Made by a program: the position numbers and the translations under genes. From positions 62,001-126,000 of the forward strand of contig NZ_VAUA01000003.1 in the NCBI RefSeq assembly GCF_005771405.1: 64,000 nt of DNA. Direction: 5' to 3'. This document shows, in pieces, positions 52,208-61,195 of the stretch (positions are counted from its first letter, which is position 1; the number at the start of each line of letters is the position of its first letter). The DNA comes from Parasedimentitalea maritima. Lineage in GTDB: Bacteria; Pseudomonadota; Alphaproteobacteria; Rhodobacterales; Rhodobacteraceae. The notes under the pieces are model-generated. The model saw only the letters and a list, made by a program, of their open reading frames with translations, ran no database searches and was not told the DNA's origin.

Positions 52208-52858
52208 ATGAGCAGCGAGGCAGAAATCATCGAAGAAGAGCTCGTGTACGGCGCACGACGACGCGAGCTCATGTGGCAGAAACTGGGGCTTACAGGCATG
52301 GCGTTTGGCATGGCAGGCTGCCTTGCCGCCGCCCTCGTGGCCCTACTCGACGTGGACCCGCCGCCCATGATCGTGCCCTATGATAGCGAAACCGGCATGG
52401 CCCTCCCCAATGCCGTGGTTGAAGCGGTCTCACTCACGGAACGCCCCGCTATTATTGAGGCACAGATCTATCGCTATGTGACTGATCGAGAGACATACAA
52501 TCAGCTCGACAATGACGTGCGCGTGCGGCGGGTCCTGGACCAGTCGGACGGCGCGGCCGCCGCTGGACTGCGCGCGCTTTGGACCAGCGGCCATGAGGCT
52601 TATCCGCCGGATAGCTACGGCACAGATGCCCGCCTTGAAGTCGAAGTTCTGTCGATCACCCATATCAGTGCCAACCGTGCCCAGGTCCGCCTTCGCAAGC
52701 GACTGAATTCACCGCGCGGTTCTCAAAACGGGCTCTTCACCGCAACTCTGATGTTTGAGTTTTGGCCCGAGAATAGCCGGTCGATCGACGACGTCTGGCA
52801 GAACCCTTTCGGCTTCACCGTCACAGAATACGCGATCCGCTCGGATCGTTTGGAGTAA
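52208..52858 (+). CDS. virB8: VirB8-like inner-membrane core protein
   Basis: This is a 216-residue bitopic protein. A short cytosolic N-terminus is followed by one helix (GMAFGMAGCLAAALVALL) and a periplasmic domain with IEAQIYRYVTDRETYNQLDN, RVRRVLDQS and NPFGFTVTEYAIRSDRLE at the C-terminus. VirB8 nucleates the assembly between the inner membrane and the VirB9/10 core. ATG 52208 is used; the frame extends back into virB5 in a different reading. It is followed by virB9 after three bases. Confidence 0.88.
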   Translation: MSSEAEIIEEELVYGARRRELMWQKLGLTGMAFGMAGCLAAALVALLDVDPPPMIVPYDSETGMALPNAVVEAVSLTERPAIIEAQIYRYVTDRETYNQLDNDVRVRRVLDQSDGAAAAGLRALWTSGHEAYPPDSYGTDARLEVEVLSITHISANRAQVRLRKRLNSPRGSQNGLFTATLMFEFWPENSRSIDDVWQNPFGFTVTEYAIRSDRLE

Positions 52859-52861
52859 CCA

Positions 52862-53557
52862 ATGCGCCGCATATTCCTGATCCTCGCCCTCGTTGTTCCG
52901 CTCGCTGGCACCGCCTATGCAGAGACCCAGCCGCGCCAAGGTCCCTATGATGCCCGCGTCCGGCTGGCCACCTATCAAGATGGGCAGGTCTATCGCATCC
53001 GCACAAGCCTGACCCACGTGACCAGCATCGAGTTTGGCCAGGGTGAGACCATCCGCTCAATCATCGCGGGAGACACCGAAGGATTCCTTTTGGACGGCGT
53101 GCCCGGCGGTCAGGCCTTTGCGATCAAGCCGGTCTCGCGCGGCGCGCATACCAACATCACGGTCTACACAAATCGGCGCAGCTATTATTTCAACGTGACC
53201 GAGGCGAGTTCGCCGACTTTCTACGTTATTCGTTTCACCTATCCCGAAGCGGCACCACGGCAATCCCGAGTGGCCGCAAGCCAACCTGCAAACCACGCTT
53301 ACGGCGTCAGTGCGCGATCCGAGATCACCCCACGCGAAATCTGGGACGACGGCACCTTCACCTATTTCCGTTTTGCCACGAACGCACCGCTTCCCGCGAT
53401 CTTTCGTTGGTCTGGGGGCAATGAGCGGAGCGTGAATGCGCACGCGCGGCCAGACGGCGTGATCCGCGTGTCAGGTGTCAGCGATCGATGGGTTCTCAGG
53501 CTCGGCGAGGACGAGATTTGCGTCCAAGAGATGAGCGAGGCAAACCGCGATGAGTGA
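52862..53557 (+). CDS. virB9: VirB9-like outer-membrane core protein
   Basis: This is a 231-residue exported protein (signal peptide MRRIFLILALVVPLAGTAYA). ITVYTNRRSYYFNVTEA and GTFTYFRFATNAPLPAIFRW lie in the N- and C-terminal VirB9 domains; ISDRWVLRLGEDEICVQE-like residues end it. With VirB7 and VirB10 it forms the outer-membrane ring. GGAG lies upstream of the ATG. The last eight bases overlap virB10. Confidence 0.9.
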   Translation: MRRIFLILALVVPLAGTAYAETQPRQGPYDARVRLATYQDGQVYRIRTSLTHVTSIEFGQGETIRSIIAGDTEGFLLDGVPGGQAFAIKPVSRGAHTNITVYTNRRSYYFNVTEASSPTFYVIRFTYPEAAPRQSRVAASQPANHAYGVSARSEITPREIWDDGTFTYFRFATNAPLPAIFRWSGGNERSVNAHARPDGVIRVSGVSDRWVLRLGEDEICVQEMSEANRDE

Positions 53558-54863
53558 AACAGCTGAGCTTAAGAAGCGCCTCGAAGCGCTTGAAGGAAAA
53601 CGACAAAACCCAATGGCACGGCCGTCTGTTGTCACTATCGCCCTGGGCATCGGGGCAATCGCCGCCCTTGGCGGCCTCTTGCTGTTGTTCTCTGGCGGCT
53701 CTGAACCCGAAAGCCTGGAAACAGCCTCACCGGATGAATTCCAAGCGGCAGGACCGGGGTTTGGTACGCTCGAACCCACGCCTGCACCGATTGAAACATC
53801 GCCACCGCCTGAGCCGGAACCAGCCAGCGAAACAGAAGAGCTGCGTGCGCAAATGGACGCCATGCGGTCCGAGCTCGAAGCCCTGCGCAACGCACCTGCA
53901 CCTGAAGCCCCAACCGTCGACCTCGAGGCATTGGAAACCTTGGGCGCAGAGATCGACGCCCTGCGCAGCGAGGCAGCTGCAACGCAAACCGCCTTGCGCG
54001 AAGAGTTGGAAGAACGTGCGCGGCAAATCCAGCGCCTGCAGAACGATCTTGAGCTTGCACGCCTGGAAACCCCTCGCACGCCTGCGCCAACTGGCCCTTC
54101 GGCCGAAGAAATGCGCCTTCAGGAGCTCGAGCGGCGGCGGCAAGCCGAGCTTGAGGAGCTGCAAGCCCGTATCGCCAGCCCAATCATCGCCTTTGGGGGC
54201 ACCGGAGGCGGCAACGATGAAACCGCCGCGCAGCAGCGGCGACTTGATGGCGACACAGAGTTTGTCCGCAACGGCGCTAAACCCGCTGACGTGACACAAG
54301 CCCTGTTGATCGTGAACCCGTCAAACACGGTCGTTCAGGGCACGATGATCCAGGCCGTGCTCGAGACTGCGATCGACAGCTCGCTCGCCGGTCAAGTGCG
54401 GGCCATGGTCTCAGAAGATGTCCATGCCTATGACGGCTCGCGGATCCTGATCCCGCGCGGGGCACGCCTGATCGGGCGGTATCAATCCGGCCTCGATATC
54501 GCGCAACAACGCGTAATGATCGCCTGGGACCGGATCATTCTGCCCAGCAACCAGACCGTCGAAATCAGCGCCTTTGGTGGTGATGAACTAGGGCGTTCCG
54601 GCACGACCGGTTTCGTTGACAGCCGTTTTGGCACGCGGTTCGGGTCCGCAGCCCTGATATCGTTGATCGGAGCCTTGCCTGCCGTGGCGGCCCAGAACAC
54701 CGAAGATGAAATCACCTCTGATGTGCTCGAGGGCATTGGCGAAGACCTGCAAGACAGCGCCCAAAGCGTGATCGGCGAATATCTCTCCGTCTCGCCCGTG
54801 ATCTACGTCGATCAAGGTGCCCGGGTCACAGTGATGGTCGACCGCGATCTGGAGATTTTCTGA
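53550..54863 (+). CDS. virB10: VirB10-like core protein
   Basis: This is a 437-residue protein spanning the envelope. A short cytosolic part precedes one helix (TIALGIGAIAALGGLLLLF). A proline- and glutamate-rich linker with coiled coil follows (ELRAQMDAMRSELEALRN to RQAELEELQARI). The C-terminal TrbI/VirB10 domain holds GTMIQAVLETAIDSSLAGQV, DGSRILIPRGARLIGRY and ISLIGALPAVAAQ. It senses ATPase energy and opens the channel. Family length is normal. Confidence 0.93.
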   Translation: MSETAELKKRLEALEGKRQNPMARPSVVTIALGIGAIAALGGLLLLFSGGSEPESLETASPDEFQAAGPGFGTLEPTPAPIETSPPPEPEPASETEELRAQMDAMRSELEALRNAPAPEAPTVDLEALETLGAEIDALRSEAAATQTALREELEERARQIQRLQNDLELARLETPRTPAPTGPSAEEMRLQELERRRQAELEELQARIASPIIAFGGTGGGNDETAAQQRRLDGDTEFVRNGAKPADVTQALLIVNPSNTVVQGTMIQAVLETAIDSSLAGQVRAMVSEDVHAYDGSRILIPRGARLIGRYQSGLDIAQQRVMIAWDRIILPSNQTVEISAFGGDELGRSGTTGFVDSRFGTRFGSAALISLIGALPAVAAQNTEDEITSDVLEGIGEDLQDSAQSVIGEYLSVSPVIYVDQGARVTVMVDRDLEIF

Positions 54864-54865
54864 TC

Positions 54866-55861
54866 ATGGCCGCAAGCTATCTGCAAAGCTCATTGGACAA
54901 AATTCCCGAGGCGCGTGATCCGAAGCTGATCGAGCTTTGCATAAATCCTGACAGCACGTTGTGGGCCGAGTTTCAGGGTGATCACTTCATGCGGTCCCTC
55001 AGTCGTCGGCTCTCGCCCAATGAGATCAAAGACCTTGGCAATCAGATTGCCTCCGCTGCGAACACCACGCTCAGCCGAACGAAGCCCATCGTCTCGGTCA
55101 GCATCACCTACCGCGACCGCCCAATCCGAGCGCAGGTCATCCAGCCTCCCGCCGTTGATGGCGGTTACGCGATTTCCCTGCGGTTCTTCGCCGATTTGCC
55201 ATTGGAACAGATCAAGCTTTCTTACTTGTTCGGAAAAGAGCGCAGCAACGAGGGCGCAAGACGCAAGCGCAATGCCGAGCTGCGCGATGTCGTGGCCACC
55301 GGCGATATCGACGCCGCGATCAAGTTCTGCGTCACCCACAAGCTCAACATGATCGTGTCCGGCGGGACCTCGACCGGCAAGACCGTCACGGCGCGCAAGA
55401 TCCTCTCCTTCGTGCCCACCGACGAACGTATCATCACGATCGAAGAGGCCGCCGAGCTACGTCCGACGCAGCCCAATATCGTGACGCTGATGTCTGATCG
55501 CGATGAAGCTACGCGCAGCGCTGATGTCCTGCTGACCTCCACCCTGCGTATGCGGCCAGACCGTATTGTCCTGGGCGAAGTACGCGGCAAAGAGGCCATG
55601 ACATTCCTCGAGGCGATCAACACCGGCCACGGTGGCTCACTCACCACGCTCCACGCTGAAACCCCTCAGTTGGCGGTCCAGCGCCTGGCTATCGCAGCTC
55701 TGAAAACCGACGTGCCGATGACTTACCAGGATATGAACGACTACATCACTCGCTCGATCGATGTGATCATCCAGGCCGGTCGCCATGAAGGCGCGCGCGG
55801 CATCACCGAATTCTACCTGCCGGTCGATCCGGCCCATTCAAAGGAAACAGCCCATGTTTGA
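54866..55861 (+). CDS. virB11: VirB11-like ATPase
   Basis: This is a 331-residue hexameric traffic ATPase. The Walker A motif VSGGTSTGKTVTARKIL lies near residue 165, the Asp box ERIITIEEAAELRP near 190, Walker B RPDRIVLGEVRGKEA near 232 and the His box TGHGGSLTTLHAETP near 255. It drives pilus production and DNA transfer with VirB4 and VirD4. It overlaps the following small gene by eight bases. Confidence 0.95.
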   Translation: MAASYLQSSLDKIPEARDPKLIELCINPDSTLWAEFQGDHFMRSLSRRLSPNEIKDLGNQIASAANTTLSRTKPIVSVSITYRDRPIRAQVIQPPAVDGGYAISLRFFADLPLEQIKLSYLFGKERSNEGARRKRNAELRDVVATGDIDAAIKFCVTHKLNMIVSGGTSTGKTVTARKILSFVPTDERIITIEEAAELRPTQPNIVTLMSDRDEATRSADVLLTSTLRMRPDRIVLGEVRGKEAMTFLEAINTGHGGSLTTLHAETPQLAVQRLAIAALKTDVPMTYQDMNDYITRSIDVIIQAGRHEGARGITEFYLPVDPAHSKETAHV

Positions 55862-56030
55862 ATACAAGATTGAACTGATCAACACCGCCAAAACTAAGCC
55901 CCCGAAGATCGAAGCGCAGCTGACCGCCCTTGGACAAGATGGCTGGGAGCTGGTCTCGGTCGTGCCGGATTTCGACGGCGAGCACATCCTGAAAGCCTTC
56001 CTGAAACGTAGCACTGGTGACAGCGCCTAA
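55854..56030 (+). CDS. Small DUF4177-like protein (58 aa)
   Basis: A 58-residue protein, MFEYKIELINTAKTKPPKIE and then LGQDGWELVSVVPDFDG, which is the DUF4177 pattern of short beta-rich proteins. It overlaps virB11 and precedes virB6 by 20 bases, so it belongs to the T4SS operon. Its role in conjugation is unknown. Confidence 0.7.
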   Translation: MFEYKIELINTAKTKPPKIEAQLTALGQDGWELVSVVPDFDGEHILKAFLKRSTGDSA

Positions 56031-56050
56031 ATCCAACCGAGGAGGATCCG

Positions 56051-57049
56051 ATGGGCGTCGTTACTTGGATGGTTGAGACAACCGACAACTTTCTGGAAGA
56101 CGCGGCCCAAACCACTTTTGGCAACGTCGCCGGGCAGCTTGGCGGTGTCATTGCGGTGGCCTCGACGCTCGCCGTGATCGGCGTCTTCCTCAACATGGTG
56201 TTTCAATACAAATCCATGGATGGGCGGACCGCCTTCTGGTTCGCCCTCAAGCTCATGCTCATCTCCCTGTTTGCGATGAACTGGGTCCAATTCAATGCCG
56301 TGGCCAGCGCTCTCACCAACGGGCTTGACCAGCTCGCGGGCGGCATGGTGGCAGGACTTGGCGGGGGCGGTGCAGGTGCGTCCTACTTTGCCGAGGCCTT
56401 CGACGATCTCATCGAAGAGTTCGGCGACTACCTGAACGCGGCCGGTGACAACATGCATTGGATGGCCGGAGCCCTGATCGGCGCGATCGGCGCTTTCCTC
56501 CTTGGTGTGATCGGCGCGCTCTGCGGCCTTGTCCTGATTTTCGCGAAGATCATGCTGGCCTTCATGATCGGCATCGCCCCAATCATGATCGCGCTTTCGC
56601 TGTTCGACGTAAGCAAGGACTACTTCCACCGCTGGCTGTCTAGCACAGTGTCATACGCGCTCTACCCTCTCGTAATCGCTGGCGTGTTTTCCACCGTCGT
56701 CGGCATGTCCCGTTCCCTCATGACCGAACTTGGCGATCCCTCGGGCGCAAGCAACATCGGTGCGCTGGTACCGTTCTTCATGATGATGTTCCTCGCAGGC
56801 GGCATGATCATCGCCACCCCGCTGATAGTACGTTCGATATCAGGCAACTTCATGATGGCCGGGCCGCCGAGCATTCCGGGTCCGGGCGGTTTCACCAAAG
56901 GCTTGATCGGCACCAAAGGCTCGCGGGCGCGGGCAAGGTTTGGGACCAGGTCGAACGCTGAAATTGCGGGGGCCGGGATACGGCAGGCAGGCAATGCGAC
57001 CGTTTCGATGGTTCAGAGGGTGGCTGAACGGGCGAAGCGGTTGGAGTGA
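56051..57049 (+). CDS. virB6: VirB6/TrbL-like polytopic inner-membrane protein
   Basis: This is a 332-residue protein with about six to seven hydrophobic helices (for example VIAVASTLAVIGVFLNMVF, GALIGAIGAFLLGVIGAL, IMLAFMIGIAPIMIALSLFD). The last of these contains the conserved VirB6 loop. The C-terminus is basic and cytosolic. The ribosome-binding site GAGGAGG is strong. It is the last gene of the virB operon, unlike the order of classic systems where virB6 precedes virB8. The defence operon starts 76 bases later on the other strand. Confidence 0.9.
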   Translation: MGVVTWMVETTDNFLEDAAQTTFGNVAGQLGGVIAVASTLAVIGVFLNMVFQYKSMDGRTAFWFALKLMLISLFAMNWVQFNAVASALTNGLDQLAGGMVAGLGGGGAGASYFAEAFDDLIEEFGDYLNAAGDNMHWMAGALIGAIGAFLLGVIGALCGLVLIFAKIMLAFMIGIAPIMIALSLFDVSKDYFHRWLSSTVSYALYPLVIAGVFSTVVGMSRSLMTELGDPSGASNIGALVPFFMMMFLAGGMIIATPLIVRSISGNFMMAGPPSIPGPGGFTKGLIGTKGSRARARFGTRSNAEIAGAGIRQAGNATVSMVQRVAERAKRLE

Positions 57050-57125
57050 AATCGCCACTGGTGTCATCCACTTTCAATCTCGATGCCACAGTGCGGCGAT
57101 ACTGAACTGGTCGCTCGACGTCCAA

Positions 57126-59150
57126 TCACCCAGTTAGACCAGATGGTTGGTTGAGCAGTACAGACAGACGCATGGGGGCCAGATCCTTTTGCTCGACTAC
57201 TCTGACTCTTCCGTTTTCTCCAATGCCTAACTGAAGACGTTTGGCTGCCCCTGGCCCTAAAACCGGCATCTTTCTGCAGATCAGGTCTGCTAACGCCGGG
57301 TCTTCAACCGCGCAAATAACTTGCCTACCTTCAGAAACTAGCTGTCCAAGCAGTTCTGAGAGATGAACACTTCGGAAATCGTCTATATGTTGAACTGGAT
57401 CGTCTAGCATGATCGATGACCATCGGCTCCATGCCATGGAAAGGTTCACAGCAATCAGAAAAGCAAGGCCAGTCGCTCGTCTTTGTCCGCTTGAGTAGAC
57501 AAATTGCGGGTTGATATCATCTCCTACACTGAAACTGAGATGGCGTCTAAGCTCTCCACGTATCTTGTAGTTGATCTCCTGAAAGTTTGGATGCGGCCGC
57601 AAACGCGCATAGAGTTCTGTGATTAGTGGAAGAATTCGATCTAACCTTTGATTCAGTGCGTCGTTTGCGGCTTTTCGAACAGAGTCATACAGTTCTTTCG
57701 CGTCGGCTTCTTTTTGACGAGCCCGAGACAAAACTCGTTCCGCTTCGCGGTCACGTGCAAGTTTTTCTGCGTAGGCATTAGAAGCGCGATCCAATGAGGC
57801 TGACAGACCAGTCAAATTTAAATCAGGAAGTACATTTCTTAGTCTCTCGCTCCGACCGGTAAGCTCTTCCAGCTCAGCGGTCAGACTACTTCGATTTGTC
57901 TCAGCAGAAAAACCGTTATCTTCAACTATTTTTGTCGCTTGCGTGATACGCCGAACATGGCTGGTCAAGCGCTGCTCGAGACGATCCTTGCTCTCATGCA
58001 AGTTTTTGAGCTTGAGCTTTAATTCGGTTACTTCTCCCCTAAGCTTTGTTTCTCTTGAGATTTCGGCATTGATGGCTTCCGCGCTTTCTCTTAGCGCGGC
58101 TATACCTGAACGATACCGGGAGAGATCAATGTTGGATTTGCAAAGCGGACAAGTATTATCCTCACAGCCAATCTCTTCGCCCAGCATAGCCAGCTGGCTT
58201 AAACGTGATGCCAAGGTATCTGAGGAGGCTGACAAATCGATTGAAGCCAAAGTAGCTTCCTTCGGTTGAAGCTCGCCCCTAACTTCCTCAATATCAACGT
58301 CAAATCCAGCGACTGCTGCTTCGGCCTCTACCTTCGCCTGTCTAGCATCGACAAGCTCGTCGTACCTGTCCAATACCAATCGAACCCTCGATATTTGAGA
58401 ATGAACGCGTTCCAATTCGCTACCGACTAGTTCAAACGCCTCATCTACCGGCAGTCGAAGTCCCATCACCTCTTCAGCATCTCTTAGTGCTACCTGCACA
58501 CGACGGTCACTCTGTGCTCTAGATCGCGTACTGTCCAATTCGTTTTGCGCCACTGCGGCATCGGTTTTTGCCCGTTCCGAGCGTTCTGCAGCAGCCTTCA
58601 CCTCTCTCTTTGTTGCCTCATGAATTTCCTTAGCTTTCGCTATCCATTCGTCCGCACCAATTGCTCCAATAGCGGAGCTCAAAATTGAATACCGTTCTGT
58701 CTCTTTAAGGTCCAAACTCAATGCCGCAATGTGCTCGTCACGAATGATTGTCGACGAACAAACTTGTTGCAATGCGGCCGCTGGAGCCGCTTTTTCGTCG
58801 AATAGCTCCTTGGCAACCAGTTCAATATTTTCGGCAACCTCTGGCTGGAGGCTGCTTCTGGTGACAATAGTTTCGACCCCATCTAGAGTGAATCCAACAG
58901 ATACATATCTCTCGTCAGGACCGTCACTCTCGCCAAGCCACCAAATATAATCGTCGACTGTCTCTTGATTTGCCTTTGCATCCTGATACTTAGCGATCGA
59001 GCCAGTTAAAGCGAACTCGACAGCGTCAAAGATCGAGCTTTTCCCGACGCCGTTTCTGCCGTCGATTATGGTTGCGTCTGATCCGAAGTTAATCCGAACG
59101 GGCTCGCAGTAACCTCGAAAGCCGGACATTTCGACAAACTTAAGTTTCAT
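57126..59150 (-). CDS. SMC/Rad50-like ATPase of a Lamassu-type (ABC-three-component) defence system
   Basis: This is a 674-residue ATPase. The N-terminus has the AAA/ABC core with Walker A DGRNGVGKSSIFDAVEF (from residue 30). Coiled coils cover about 170-330 and 350-500, separated by a zinc-hook-like CPLC (residues 334-337). The C-terminal core holds the ABC signature YSSGQRRATG (552-561) and Walker B SIMLDDPVQHIDD (579-591). In Lamassu (LmuB) and DdmC such proteins sense foreign DNA ends or structures and release the effector. It is the third gene of an operon with a SIR2 protein and a middle protein, with an 11-base overlap to the latter. It is more AT-rich than the T4SS genes around it. 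Confidence 0.85.
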   Translation of the reverse strand: MKLKFVEMSGFRGYCEPVRINFGSDATIIDGRNGVGKSSIFDAVEFALTGSIAKYQDAKANQETVDDYIWWLGESDGPDERYVSVGFTLDGVETIVTRSSLQPEVAENIELVAKELFDEKAAPAAALQQVCSSTIIRDEHIAALSLDLKETERYSILSSAIGAIGADEWIAKAKEIHEATKREVKAAAERSERAKTDAAVAQNELDSTRSRAQSDRRVQVALRDAEEVMGLRLPVDEAFELVGSELERVHSQISRVRLVLDRYDELVDARQAKVEAEAAVAGFDVDIEEVRGELQPKEATLASIDLSASSDTLASRLSQLAMLGEEIGCEDNTCPLCKSNIDLSRYRSGIAALRESAEAINAEISRETKLRGEVTELKLKLKNLHESKDRLEQRLTSHVRRITQATKIVEDNGFSAETNRSSLTAELEELTGRSERLRNVLPDLNLTGLSASLDRASNAYAEKLARDREAERVLSRARQKEADAKELYDSVRKAANDALNQRLDRILPLITELYARLRPHPNFQEINYKIRGELRRHLSFSVGDDINPQFVYSSGQRRATGLAFLIAVNLSMAWSRWSSIMLDDPVQHIDDFRSVHLSELLGQLVSEGRQVICAVEDPALADLICRKMPVLGPGAAKRLQLGIGENGRVRVVEQKDLAPMRLSVLLNQPSGLTG

Positions 59151-59682
59151 CCGAACGCCCCATCAATCTCAATACCTCTGAATTAGGCGCATCCAGAAGG
59201 AAAGCGTCGACTGCCTTAGTCGGCAAGCCGGCCGAACGCGCCCTGATTTCTGCGACCATGTCAACGACACCTAGAACTGGAGGGTTCTGAATCCTAAGAA
59301 GCGGCAGCAGACCTTGCCTTATTCCATCTTCGTCCGCATTCACCCCTCTCGCGATCTTTCTGGTTCCGGACAAATCCTCTTCGATCCGCGCAAGAAGCGC
59401 TACAGCGCTTTCATCCGGTCGCTCGAAAGCCAAAAACACTGAATATGCATTCCAGGCTTTGTCACCGGATGACCTAATCTGAAATTGAAACATTGAAAGT
59501 GTTTTTTCGCTCTCGGCTCTCCAGCTACGCAGCAGGCCGCCTAGATCTGAATAGCAATGGATGAATCCAAAGCTCACGCGGTTTTCAAAAGCAAGACAGT
59601 TGCCATTCTCTACTTCGACAATGGAGCACGAATATTCTGCTTCTTCCAAAACAGACGAAATCAAGTCGAGCTTGGCCTTCAT
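59140..59682 (-). CDS. Middle component of the Lamassu/ABC-three-component system
   Basis: This is a 180-residue protein without membrane segments. RKIARGVNADEDGIRQGLLP and LLRIQNPPVL recall the middle components described for ABC-three-component systems, and its size and place match LmuC / DdmB. It starts in an ATGA overlap with the SIR2 gene and ends 11 bases inside the ATPase gene, so all three are translated together. Its presumed role is to link the effector to the ATPase. Family assignment rests on position and a weak motif. Confidence 0.65.
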   Translation of the reverse strand: MKAKLDLISSVLEEAEYSCSIVEVENGNCLAFENRVSFGFIHCYSDLGGLLRSWRAESEKTLSMFQFQIRSSGDKAWNAYSVFLAFERPDESAVALLARIEEDLSGTRKIARGVNADEDGIRQGLLPLLRIQNPPVLGVVDMVAEIRARSAGLPTKAVDAFLLDAPNSEVLRLMGRSDET

Positions 59683-61007
59683 ATTCCTAGCTCCTGTTCT
59701 GCCTGCTCATCCGTAAGAAACCTTGAGGATCGACTTCTCACCACATTTGTTGGCCTTCCCGAACGGGCGATATCGGATTTGAGGCCAAAGTCTCTCGCAC
59801 CGCATGCGATCGTTATGTCTGGGGCACTTAACGGGGAGGACTCTCCAGCGTGCATTTTTTCGAATTCGTTTAGAGCTTTTCCAGAAGCACGTACCACTCG
59901 AACCTTTTGCCCATTGAGATACCAGAGATTTCCCTCCAGCACTGCCCCCGCATGTCTTAGAATGATGATCATTCGTCCAACCGTGGCTGCATCAACAGGC
60001 TGACTTTCCGTACATGGTCCGCCTGGGTCAACTCCTTCGAGATCACGCCTAATCGCCCAAAGTTGATCGACGTTTGCGTTTGGCGGTTCGCAATTATCAA
60101 GAGCCGCTCTTTGATCATTGGTATCCTCCAGTAACTGATTGCCTGACGTCAACGCTCGCCGAACGAAGCTAAGGGACCATTTTCGACGCAATTCGTTAAG
60201 GAAATCTGCTCCAGAGCACTGAACATGGTAGAATCCACCACTTGCTCGTTCCCCAACGTTGAACAATGCGGGTGCCTTTCCTGCCAGATCTGCGGTCGAA
60301 CTTGGGTCTACGACAACTACATTGCTTGGATTAACGGCACCCAAGCATCTCTCCAATAGCGAGTTCAAGTAGTCCCAATCAGTAAAGTAACCGACAACGA
60401 TGAGGTCGCGGTTAAGCATTTGTTGCTCAATCCACTGAGAGCAGTCGGCGATCCTGCTCTGGTTCGGTTCACATTGCAATTGGCTTGGTGCCCAAACGGT
60501 TTGTCTGGGATCAGATTTCCAACATCCATGAATTTTTAAGAGCGGCGCTTTGGCAGGATAAAATGCGGCAGCGTCATCTCTTCGGGTAGCAGTGACGATT
60601 CCACCGTAGAGTTGATCACCAGCGAATTCTATCAATGCATCAACGTTTGTGCTTACGGCAATTTGAGCCGTCTTGGTCAGCAGAAAGTCAGCGACGGCAA
60701 TGTGGCCAGCATTGGGAGGAGCCGAAAAAGTGTTGATATCTACGAGCTTTGTTAGGTATGTGCTGGCAAGTCGCCCCTGCGCGTGGAAGAACTCGGCCTG
60801 CTCTTCGATGTCGTCTGATAGCGGGTTTGCTTCGGCACCATAGATAGCATCGTATTTGCGTTTTGCCGATGCGGCCACTGACCACGCGCCAGGAATGTTA
60901 CTCGGATCAGCCATCGAAAGGCCTGCGCCACAAATCAACGCCAGCCTCTCCTCGACTATTGCGTCGAAAGCAAGCTGTACTCCGTCGGCCAATTCCTTAT
61001 TTTCCAA
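59679..61007 (-). CDS. SIR2-domain effector of the Lamassu-type defence system (LmuA-like)
   Basis: This is a 442-residue protein. The N-terminal SIR2 domain (about 1-260) shows LICGAGLSM (residues 24-32), STNVDALIEF (119-128) with the NAD-contacting Asn, KIHGCWK (158-164) with the catalytic His 160, and DLIVVGYFTDWDYL. These are the expected residues of an NAD-hydrolysing SIR2 effector. The C-terminal 180 residues should be the LmuA-type domain that binds the partners. The gene begins at TTG 61007, preceded by GAGG at five bases. In related systems activation depletes NAD and stops growth of infected or plasmid-bearing cells. Activity here is inferred. Confidence 0.8.
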   Translation of the reverse strand: MENKELADGVQLAFDAIVEERLALICGAGLSMADPSNIPGAWSVAASAKRKYDAIYGAEANPLSDDIEEQAEFFHAQGRLASTYLTKLVDINTFSAPPNAGHIAVADFLLTKTAQIAVSTNVDALIEFAGDQLYGGIVTATRRDDAAAFYPAKAPLLKIHGCWKSDPRQTVWAPSQLQCEPNQSRIADCSQWIEQQMLNRDLIVVGYFTDWDYLNSLLERCLGAVNPSNVVVVDPSSTADLAGKAPALFNVGERASGGFYHVQCSGADFLNELRRKWSLSFVRRALTSGNQLLEDTNDQRAALDNCEPPNANVDQLWAIRRDLEGVDPGGPCTESQPVDAATVGRMIIILRHAGAVLEGNLWYLNGQKVRVVRASGKALNEFEKMHAGESSPLSAPDITIACGARDFGLKSDIARSGRPTNVVRSRSSRFLTDEQAEQELGI

Positions 61008-61195
61008 TGAAGCCTCGAAAACAAATGTTCATCAAACAGGTCTGCTGTTGGGCCAAGTTCACACGTAAAAAGAGTGGAATCAAAGTATTTCGTCGGACAG
61101 CGCGAGCCGCGGCAAAAAAAATTAGGATAACCCAACAGCTTGACGGAGCGGTAGGACTTCAGTTTTTGGGTAAGATCAACGTCATCTTTAGCTGA
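61008..61195. other. Intergenic region between virD4 and the defence operon
   Basis: This 188-base AT-rich stretch lies after the virD4 stop and before the SIR2 start, both on the minus strand. It should hold the defence promoter. No clear -10/-35 pair, terminator or operator repeat stands out. A left or right scar of insertion (direct repeat) is not visible. Confidence 0.4.
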
